A stretch of 64,000 nt of DNA, taken from NCBI GenBank assembly GCA_045110335.1, contig JBGCGB010000030.1:62001-126000 (forward strand), written 5' to 3'. This document shows, one piece after another, positions 58,276-64,000 of the stretch; positions within the stretch are counted from its first letter, which is position 1; each line of letters opens with the position of its first letter. The DNA is from CALBPI01 sp045110335 (lineage in GTDB: Bacteria; Pseudomonadota; Gammaproteobacteria; Steroidobacterales; Woeseiaceae). The notes beneath the pieces were generated by a model. The model was not told the origin of the DNA, searched no databases, and worked only from the letters and a program-made list of their open reading frames with translations. The translations under genes were made by a program, and so were the position numbers.

Positions 58276-59439
58276 ATGCAGTTTCAGTTGACTGAAGAAC
58301 AAGAAATGATCCAAGCGGCTGCGCGTGATTTCGCCCAAAATGAAATCGTACCGATTGCTGCCGATTTTGATGCCAGTGGTAAGTTCCCGACTGAAACCAT
58401 CGCCAAAGCGGGCGAATTGGGCTTTATGGGTATCGAGATTCCTGTCGAATACGGTGGCGCTGGTATGGACGCGATTTCATATGCGCTACTGCTAGAGGAA
58501 ATAGCCGCTGCAGATGGGGCACACAGCACCATTATTTCAGTCAACAATTCGCTCTACAGCAATGGGATCATGGGTTTTGGCACCGAAGCACAGAAACACG
58601 CTTTTGTTACACCGGTAGCGACAGGGGAAGCGATTGGCGCTTATGCACTAACAGAACCGCAGTCAGGATCAGACTCGAGCCACATGCGCTCACGCGCTGT
58701 GCTTTCCGATGATGGCAGCCATTACGTCATCAATGCAAAGAAGTCGTGGATTACCTCCGGTCCGGTGGCACGTTTCATCGTCTTGTTTGCCATGACCGAC
58801 CCCGAGGCAGGCTCACGTGGTGTTACCGCATTTGTCATTGATACCGCGAAAGACGGTTTCGCGACCGGCAAGACCGAACCCAAATTAGGTATCAGGGCAT
58901 CGGCTACTTGCGAGATCGAACTGACTGACTATGTTTGTCCGGTTGACCAACGTTTGGGCAAAGAAGGCCAAGGATTCAAGATTGCCATGGCGGTATTGGA
59001 TGCCGGTCGGGTTGGCATCGCTGCGCAAGCTGTGGGTATAGCACGAGCGGCCTACGAGGCAGCGGTTGCCTATTCACAGGAACGCGTCGCATTTGGTGCG
59101 CCCATCGGCTCTTTTCAAATGAATCAAGCAAAGATCGCTGATATGAAAATGCGTCTCGATGCCGCGCGACTCTTAACGTTGCGAGCGGCCTGGTCAAAAG
59201 ATGAGGCGAAGAAATCTGGTGGACGCAATACGCTAAATGCCAGCATGGCGAAGCTCTATGCTTCGGAAGCGGCGATGTTTATCACGCACGCTGCGGTACA
59301 AATGCATGGCGGCATGGGATACAGCAAGGAATTACCGGTCGAACGCTACTTTCGTGATGCCAAGATTACCGAGATCTATGAAGGCACGAGCGAGATTCAG
59401 CGTCTTGTGATTGCGCGATCAGAAACCGGACTGCGCTAG
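58276..59439 (+). CDS. Acyl-CoA dehydrogenase
   Basis: 387 residues. The typical short-chain acyl-CoA dehydrogenase fold has N-terminal helices, the FAD-binding YALTEPQSGSDSS and WITSGPVARFIV, and the catalytic Glu in ITEIYEGTSEIQRLVIARS. It oxidises an acyl-CoA and passes electrons to EtfBA. ATG 58276 has GAAAGG upstream, and GTG 58270 is too close to it. Chain-length preference cannot be read. The final codons form a stem-loop around the stop. Confidence 0.93.
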   Translation: MQFQLTEEQEMIQAAARDFAQNEIVPIAADFDASGKFPTETIAKAGELGFMGIEIPVEYGGAGMDAISYALLLEEIAAADGAHSTIISVNNSLYSNGIMGFGTEAQKHAFVTPVATGEAIGAYALTEPQSGSDSSHMRSRAVLSDDGSHYVINAKKSWITSGPVARFIVLFAMTDPEAGSRGVTAFVIDTAKDGFATGKTEPKLGIRASATCEIELTDYVCPVDQRLGKEGQGFKIAMAVLDAGRVGIAAQAVGIARAAYEAAVAYSQERVAFGAPIGSFQMNQAKIADMKMRLDAARLLTLRAAWSKDEAKKSGGRNTLNASMAKLYASEAAMFITHAAVQMHGGMGYSKELPVERYFRDAKITEIYEGTSEIQRLVIARSETGLR

Positions 59440-59448
59440 GCAGTCCGG
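59426..59448. repeat. Stem-loop enclosing the acyl-CoA dehydrogenase stop codon
   Basis: CCGGACTGC-GCTAG-GCAGTCCGG is a perfect nine-base inverted repeat whose five-base loop contains the TAG stop. It has no T tract on either side, so it is not a full intrinsic terminator. It could protect the mRNA 3' end. Confidence 0.75.
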
Positions 59449-59454
59449 GCTCAA

Positions 59455-59775
59455 CTACATTTCGTTATCTGCGACGTGGACAATCAGTCCATCCAACGCG
59501 TCTGTAATTTCGATCTGACAAGTTAGGCGGCTGTTGTCTTTACGCTCATACGCGGCATCCAGCATGCTGTCTTCCATGTCGTCCATTTCAGGTACTTTGC
59601 CAACCCAGGCCTCGTCGATAAAACTGTGGCATGTGGCACACGCGCACGCACCGCCGCACTCGGCGACGATGCCATCGATGCCATTGTTAACGGCAGCTTC
59701 CATGACGGTATAACCGGTTTCCACGGTCACTTCTTTACGAGTTCCATCGTCATTTACAAATACGATTGTCGGCAT
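59455..59775 (-). CDS. [2Fe-2S] ferredoxin
   Basis: 106 residues of the adrenodoxin/ISC type. Cluster cysteines are in AECGGACACATCH (C-x5-C-x2-C) with the fourth in SRLTCQIEI. It transfers electrons in iron-sulfur cluster assembly or to a P450 or hydroxylase. The ATG 59775 is used; TTG 59778 precedes it. It is a single gene convergent with the acyl-CoA dehydrogenase. Confidence 0.92.
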   Translation of the reverse strand: MPTIVFVNDDGTRKEVTVETGYTVMEAAVNNGIDGIVAECGGACACATCHSFIDEAWVGKVPEMDDMEDSMLDAAYERKDNSRLTCQIEITDALDGLIVHVADNEM

Positions 59776-59796
59776 CAAAATTCTCTCTATTCTTAC

Positions 59797-59822
59797 CCAC
59801 CAACGATATGTGGTGGTTTTTT
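59797..59822 (+). terminator. Plus-strand terminator beyond the ferredoxin gene
   Basis: CCACCA pairs with TGGTGG around an eight-base loop, followed by six T. It is the first T-tailed hairpin after the acyl-CoA dehydrogenase gene in the plus direction, placing that mRNA's end past the whole ferredoxin gene, if it is used. Confidence 0.6.
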
Positions 59823-59832
59823 ACATTTTCAA
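59803..59832 (-). promoter_or_regulatory. Candidate ferredoxin promoter
   Basis: On the minus strand TTGAAA (59832-59827) and TATCGT (59808-59803) have an 18-base spacer. It gives a start about 20 bases before the ferredoxin ATG. It overlaps the plus-strand terminator hairpin. Confidence 0.5.
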
Positions 59833-59835
59833 GTT

Positions 59836-59862
59836 AAAAAAATGGCGGGTTGCCCCGCCATT
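59836..59862 (-). terminator. Terminator of the TonB/TPR operon
   Basis: AATGGCGGG and CCCGCCATT form a nine-base stem with a four-base loop, followed on the minus strand by seven T. It lies 26 bases past the TPR gene stop. Confidence 0.9.
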
Positions 59863-59887
59863 AATCGTCAAACCAGTTGCTCAAGTG

Positions 59888-61285
59888 CTAGTCGCCGGCT
59901 GCCTCTGTCGCCGCAGCCTCTTCCGGTTCCGGCGTTGATTCTTCGGTCGGCTCAGGCTCTGAAGCTTCCCTGTCACGACGTACTTGCTGACGCGCGATAC
60001 GAAGTTGCTCAAGTCTTGCTTCATCGGACTCAATCACTTTGACCCATTGAGAGGCCAATGTGCGACTGCGTTCGTCGTTCATCGCTTTTCTAAATTCTTG
60101 CTTCGCTGGCCCGAGGCGGTCCATGTTGTAGAGGCACATACCAACGGTGATATTGCTATCAGACGGACGACGTAGTCCACCCTTACGAATGCTGGCTCTA
60201 CCAGCATCGACACATTCAGAATATTGGTCGGTGTTTAGATAGGAAATAGCCAACCGCGCATCCAAGTCACCGTCAGTGCTAAGTCGGGCAGCTTCACGCA
60301 ATGCCGGAATCGCCTTAATGTCTTCGGCGGCCAATGCCCAGGCCTGCGACAACAAGCGGTAGTTCTTAGCGTTCTTGCTGATCGTACCGTCGTTCATTCC
60401 ATTTTCTAGAACGACAGCGCCCTTAAATGGGATCTCGCCCTGCAGGTACAATTGCGCCATCGTCACCTGCTCTGATTCACTGTTTAGAACACCGGCGGTA
60501 AACATCGCTTCATAGACCCCGAGCATATTCTTCTCTTCTTCGAGCTCAGAATAAATGCCACCCAGCGCCATCCAATAGGACTTTTTAGGCCAACCAGCGA
60601 CCAGAATTTTCAGCGTGTCACGAACGCAACGATAGTTCTCGGTCTGATAGCAAGCGTAATACTTCAGGTTGTACCAATCCTCACGAACCGGTACTTCACG
60701 CCGCTTGGCTTCGGCAATCGCCTTATCCAAAGGATCGAGCATCTTACGAAACTCATTGGTCTGTGAATAAGCCTGCGCTAAGAGCACATAGGCTTCCGGC
60801 GGCGGATTGTTAGCTTTGGTAAACCAACGATCTAGGTACTCAATCGTTTTCGGAAAACGTTCCTGTGCGGCATAAAGCTGAGCAATCGTGTAGGTCGTTT
60901 GCTGCTTCATCTGCTCTTCGACTTCGGCGATGCCAATCAATTGTTCGTAAGCACGAATCGCACCGTCGATGTTATCCCGGCTGTACTCAATGAAGCCTTT
61001 AAAGTTGTAGACATTGCCACGTTCGAAATTGGTAATCTTTTCGTCACGCAAAAGGCCGTCGATGATACGAATCGCACCCTGCCAATCTTTGGCGTCAACG
61101 GATTCTTGTGCTTTTGTTAGCTTGTCATAGACAGCTTTGGAAAGCGCTTCCGCTTTCTTGGTCTCGCGTTTTTGCGGCTCCTCGTTTTGGGCAACGGCGA
61201 TAGACGACGTTGCGCCAATACTGAGGACTAGCGCCAACGAGAGTGGCAGCGCTTTCTTAACCAATGATTTGATCGGTCGTTTCAT
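59888..61285 (-). CDS. TPR protein associated with the TonB2 system
   Basis: 465 residues. A signal peptide (KKALPLSLALVLSIGATSSIAVAQ, about 9-31) precedes about ten TPR-like helix pairs and an acidic Glu/Pro/Thr tail (about 440-465). TPR proteins are encoded at this place in Vibrio- and Shewanella-type TonB2-TtpC operons. They probably support the periplasmic assembly of the energising complex, although their exact job is unknown. ATG 61285 has AAGGATC six bases upstream; earlier in-frame codons to 61399 are not needed. It is the last gene before the terminator. Confidence 0.85.
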   Translation of the reverse strand: MKRPIKSLVKKALPLSLALVLSIGATSSIAVAQNEEPQKRETKKAEALSKAVYDKLTKAQESVDAKDWQGAIRIIDGLLRDEKITNFERGNVYNFKGFIEYSRDNIDGAIRAYEQLIGIAEVEEQMKQQTTYTIAQLYAAQERFPKTIEYLDRWFTKANNPPPEAYVLLAQAYSQTNEFRKMLDPLDKAIAEAKRREVPVREDWYNLKYYACYQTENYRCVRDTLKILVAGWPKKSYWMALGGIYSELEEEKNMLGVYEAMFTAGVLNSESEQVTMAQLYLQGEIPFKGAVVLENGMNDGTISKNAKNYRLLSQAWALAAEDIKAIPALREAARLSTDGDLDARLAISYLNTDQYSECVDAGRASIRKGGLRRPSDSNITVGMCLYNMDRLGPAKQEFRKAMNDERSRTLASQWVKVIESDEARLEQLRIARQQVRRDREASEPEPTEESTPEPEEAAATEAAGD

Positions 61286-61334
61286 AGTTTCGATCCTTGC
61301 AACATGGCCATGCCAAGTTACCGACTTAATTAAC

Positions 61335-61934
61335 CTATTTTTGCAGCTTGAAAGTGATTTGCGTCTGTACGCCAGGCACTTCAACCGGCTTGCCATCAAC
61401 TACCCGAGGCTTGTACTTGAACTTGAGCACAGCCTGCGTCGCCGCGCGATTAAACAAGCTACTGGTTGTCTCAACCACCAGAGGGTCTTTGACCGTACCG
61501 GTTGTCGTCACCGTGAACGACATGATCACGTAACCTTCAAGACCACGCGACTGGGCCCGGCTTGGGTAAGCTGGCGCCACGCGAACGATCGGCAAATACT
61601 CCCCGTCCGAATAACTGATCGCACCGGGACCCGCAATATTGGTTCCGGAGTTGACCGACGGTGCACGGACACCAATCGCACCGATGTCTGGGTTAACGTT
61701 ATCCATCGGTGGCGGCGGCACATCAGGTGGCGGTGTTTCCGGCTTCTGGGGCTTCTCGGGCTTGCGCTCTTCGCGATTGACCACTTCTTGCGGTGGTACC
61801 CGAACAAAATCCAGCAGCTGACGCTCTCGCGGCGTCTGCAACGCGGACTCACCATTCTCGATCAGGAAGTTCATCAAAAACAGTAGGAAACTGGTCACTA
61901 CTGCTCCGGAGATGATCGCTACGACATATCTCAT
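61335..61934 (-). CDS. tonB: TonB energy transducer
   Basis: 199 residues. An N-terminal membrane anchor (YVVAIISGAVVTSFLLFLMNFLI) is followed by a Pro/Glu/Lys-rich spacer at about 48-70 and the TonB C-terminal domain (PAYPSRAQSRGLEGYVIMSFTV ... KFKYKPRVVDGKPVE). It carries energy from the inner membrane to TonB-dependent receptors such as the one at the left edge. The short spacer and operon order suggest the TonB2 type. It starts 36 bases after exbD. Confidence 0.93.
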   Translation of the reverse strand: MRYVVAIISGAVVTSFLLFLMNFLIENGESALQTPRERQLLDFVRVPPQEVVNREERKPEKPQKPETPPPDVPPPPMDNVNPDIGAIGVRAPSVNSGTNIAGPGAISYSDGEYLPIVRVAPAYPSRAQSRGLEGYVIMSFTVTTTGTVKDPLVVETTSSLFNRAATQAVLKFKYKPRVVDGKPVEVPGVQTQITFKLQK

Positions 61935-61970
61935 GGCTCTACCTCTATCCTCGCGCTGATACGATCGGCA

Positions 61971-62387
61971 CTATGTGCCGTTATTCGCCGCCAGCGAGAC
62001 ATTTTCAACACCTGCTTCACGCGCCGCATTCATGACAATAACCAAAGTCTCGTTGTTGGACTTCTTATCCGCCTGAATCACAACCGAACCTTTCGGGTTC
62101 TCAGCGTGAAGACGCTCGATGTTTGCACGAACAGCTCGTGGATCAATGCGACGGCGATCAATCCAAATCTCATTGGTGTCGCCGATCGCGACCAGAATGT
62201 TGGCGTCGTCAACCTTGGGTGCTGTGGGCGCATCCGGACGGTTAACATCAAGCCCTGACTCTTTAATGAACGAAGCTGTCACGATGAAGAAAATCAACAT
62301 GATGAAGACGACGTCCAGCATGGGCGTCAAATCAATTGCACTTTCTTCTTCGTCGACGGCACCAATGGCACCATTTCCCTTACGCAT
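61971..62387 (-). CDS. exbD: ExbD-type proton-channel subunit
   Basis: 138 residues. One membrane segment (about 25-45) carries the conserved Asp in PMLDVVFIMLIFFIVTASF, the proton-path residue. The periplasmic domain has DRRRIDPRAVRANIERL and VVIQADKKSNNETLVIVMNAAREAG. It forms the proton-driven motor with the ExbB-like proteins upstream. It starts 21 bases after them. Confidence 0.94.
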   Translation of the reverse strand: MRKGNGAIGAVDEEESAIDLTPMLDVVFIMLIFFIVTASFIKESGLDVNRPDAPTAPKVDDANILVAIGDTNEIWIDRRRIDPRAVRANIERLHAENPKGSVVIQADKKSNNETLVIVMNAAREAGVENVSLAANNGT

Positions 62388-62408
62388 AACGCGTTCCTCT
62401 TATTTAGT

Positions 62409-62936
62409 CTAGTGATCCATCGTCAGGGAGTCTTCGAGCAGCTCGATTTCCCGTTCTGAACGACGAGTCAAAATAGTGATCAACAAAACGCCTGATAACG
62501 CACCGACCATGCCTGCCATGGTTGGAATGGTTGCCGATGAGACACCATCTGCCATTGAACGTACGTTGCCTGATCCGGACAGCGCCATCACTTCAAACAC
62601 TCTGATCATGCCTGTCACTGTGCCCATAAGGCCGAGCAACGGGCAAAGCGCAACCAGCGTTTTGATGAACGAAAGCCACTGTTCACTGGCAAGCTCGACG
62701 TCCGAGATGATCGCTTCACGAATCCGATGCGCGTTCCACGAGCGACGCTCTGAGCGTGCTTCCCATTTTTCGCGTGCCTGTTTGATCAACGCGGGCAAGC
62801 CCGTGTTGTAGAAGATCGTCCGTTCGACGATCAACAGCCACATTACGAAGATGGTAGCGGCGATCCACAACAACAGTGGACCGCCCGCCTCCATGAAATC
62901 ACGTACGGAAAGAAATTGGTCTTCTATCCAACGCAT
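62409..62936 (-). CDS. exbB: ExbB/TolQ/MotA-type proton-channel protein
   Basis: 175 residues, with three membrane segments: about 18-37, 86-115 and 130-155. The segment LCPLLGLMGTVTGMIRVFEVM is the conserved MotA/TolQ/ExbB region. It pairs with ExbD to turn proton flow into TonB movement. The short length is usual for ExbB2-type proteins. It follows the TtpC-like gene by nine bases. Confidence 0.93.
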   Translation of the reverse strand: MRWIEDQFLSVRDFMEAGGPLLLWIAATIFVMWLLIVERTIFYNTGLPALIKQAREKWEARSERRSWNAHRIREAIISDVELASEQWLSFIKTLVALCPLLGLMGTVTGMIRVFEVMALSGSGNVRSMADGVSSATIPTMAGMVGALSGVLLITILTRRSEREIELLEDSLTMDH

Positions 62937-62945
62937 CGTAAGCCC

Positions 62946-64000
62946 CTATGCTTTGTGAGCCGCTTCGGAATGCTCAGCAATCAGGCCGGCACTTTGCTCT
63001 TGCAGAATGCTCAGCAGACGTCTCGCGCGGCCTGACAATACGGTGTGTAGCAATACCATTGGAATCGCAACCACCAAGCCTAGTACCGTTGTCATCAAGG
63101 CTTGTGAAATACCACCCGCCATCAGTTTCGGATCGCCGGCGCCATAAAGCGTAATCACCTGGAAGGTCTTGATCATACCGGTCACGGTACCGAGCAGACC
63201 GGCTAGCGGTGCGACGGCAGAGATCACCTTAACAATCAACAAACCACGATTAATCTTAGGCACTTCTTTTAAGACCGCCTCGTTCAACTTAAGTTCCAGT
63301 GTTTCGGTATCGACGTTCTTGTTTTCGGTGTAAGCCATCAAGACGCGACCCAGCGGATTGTCCGCTGATGGATTGCCAATCGACTTCAGCTGCTTGTTCA
63401 CTTTGCCGTTGGCGGACAACAGGCTCATCAACAAGAAGAACGCAATCAACAAACCGACAATACCGAGCGCGATGATGCAATAACCGACGATGCCGCCGTC
63501 CTTAATGCGATCCATCGTTGATTTGGACTCAACCAATGTGGCAAGAACACCGCCACGCGTCGGATCGATACCAACGACAACCGTTTCGCCTGCTGCTGCA
63601 CTGAACAAATCTGATGTGCTTGAGGTAAAGCGACCTTGTGGTTGCTTCGGCAAGCCTGAAATGGCACCCGTCTGAGGGTTAAACGCCAGAAAACGGCCAT
63701 CACCAACAGTGACAAAGTTACCAATACGAATCACGTCATCGGTCGTCACGGTGTTGTCAGGCTGGATCACTTCGGTCTGGAAACGCGACACTTTGCCGGA
63801 CTCTACGACTTCTCGCTGCAACTCAAACCAGAGTTGCTCGATTTCTTCGATCGAGGCGAGTGTGGTAGAACCCGCCATCTTCTTACCCAATGCTACGAGG
63901 AATTCCTCACGATCCGGGTATTCAAGGCTGGTCAGCGAGTTACTGAACTTGCCTTGTGTATCGCCAGCAACCTGCTGCAAAACACCAAACAGTTCTTTCA
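62946..64000 (-). CDS. TtpC-like MotA/TolQ/ExbB protein, 5' part beyond right edge
   Basis: The frame is open to the window edge, so the first part of the gene is missing. The visible 351 codons include a long soluble region of about 170 residues before the membrane part. The ExbB-like segment then follows, with AYTENKNVDTETLELKLNEAVLKEV and LAGLLGTVTGMIKTFQVITLYG. The long N-terminal extension is what separates TtpC from ordinary ExbB. In Vibrio-type systems it is essential for TonB2 function. The upstream gene, usually a DUF3450 protein, would be outside the window. Confidence 0.85.
   Translation of the reverse strand, partial: KELFGVLQQVAGDTQGKFSNSLTSLEYPDREEFLVALGKKMAGSTTLASIEEIEQLWFELQREVVESGKVSRFQTEVIQPDNTVTTDDVIRIGNFVTVGDGRFLAFNPQTGAISGLPKQPQGRFTSSTSDLFSAAAGETVVVGIDPTRGGVLATLVESKSTMDRIKDGGIVGYCIIALGIVGLLIAFFLLMSLLSANGKVNKQLKSIGNPSADNPLGRVLMAYTENKNVDTETLELKLNEAVLKEVPKINRGLLIVKVISAVAPLAGLLGTVTGMIKTFQVITLYGAGDPKLMAGGISQALMTTVLGLVVAIPMVLLHTVLSGRARRLLSILQEQSAGLIAEHSEAAHKA

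Noticed and set aside
59426..59448. Hairpin at the acyl-CoA dehydrogenase stop as an intrinsic terminator
   Set aside because: There is no T tract on either side, so it is listed only as an inverted repeat.
1..64000. CRISPR arrays, IS elements, prophage genes, tRNA or rRNA genes
   Set aside because: No regular direct-repeat array, transposase, integrase, phage structural gene or cloverleaf-type sequence was seen on reading both strands.

Overview
The window looks like a chromosomal segment of a free-living gammaproteobacterium of mid-range GC. The evidence is a Vibrio-type TtpC/ExbB/ExbD/TonB/TPR energising system, a rhombosortase, type II secretion genes in gspG-N order, a fabD-fabG-acpP-fabF-pabB-pabC-mltG-tmk-holB-pilZ block, HemP, PlsB, an AddAB-like helicase/nuclease pair and etfBA. 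I do not see phage, IS, plasmid, rRNA, tRNA or CRISPR signatures, so I cannot name genus or order. Genes are tightly packed, many start codons overlap the preceding stop, and TTG/GTG starts backed by good Shine-Dalgarno (SD) sequences are common.

Layout: 1-3.4 kb is a Fur-type iron/heme uptake block on the minus strand (hemP, a TonB-dependent receptor, a DUF6607 lipoprotein cut by the left edge). 3.4-10 kb on the plus strand holds a Tat-exported flavin amine oxidase, modABC, a cyclic-nucleotide-binding/thioredoxin-reductase-like protein and a sterol-desaturase-family hydroxylase. A very small gene with an exceptionally strong ribosome binding site and its own terminator lies at 10.0-10.2 kb. 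10.4-14.8 kb is a five-gene run: DUF1800 lipoprotein, DUF1501 Tat protein, ECF sigma factor, a membrane protein in the anti-sigma position and a periplasmic protein. 14.8-18.7 kb carries plsB and a HAD-PlsC fusion. 18.9-25.5 kb carries a degenerate response-regulator/pseudokinase, a REC-histidine kinase, recQ and a 7TM-PAS-GGDEF protein. 25.5-31.4 kb is mixed: GDPD, an orphan ThsB-like TIR protein, an endonuclease/exonuclease/phosphatase-family enzyme, a FadJ-like beta-oxidation enzyme, a double-CNB-rhodanese protein and PilZ.

31.4-39.9 kb is the minus-strand fatty-acid/folate/envelope/replication block. Upstream of it is a rhombosortase, back to back with type II secretion genes gspG-N (40.7-46.3 kb). 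46.2-53.5 kb holds the AddAB-like repair pair and an AlaA-type aminotransferase. A 640-bp intergenic region (53.5-54.2 kb) contains a strong minus-strand terminator, a possible 66-residue gene and a 20-bp palindrome ahead of etfBA. 55.9-59.8 kb has a membrane protein, a peroxiredoxin, an HMG-CoA lyase, an acyl-CoA dehydrogenase and a [2Fe-2S] ferredoxin. The TonB2/TtpC-type operon runs from the right edge back to 59.9 kb.

The genes read as an aerobic heterotroph that degrades acyl-CoAs (FadJ-like enzyme, acyl-CoA dehydrogenase, Etf, HMG-CoA lyase), imports heme/iron through a TonB system and secretes proteins by type II secretion. The most interesting unexplained items are the tiny gene at 10.1 kb, the DUF1800/DUF1501/ECF operon, the REC/pseudokinase plus kinase pair, the stand-alone ThsB-like protein, and the rhombosortase-T2SS linkage.
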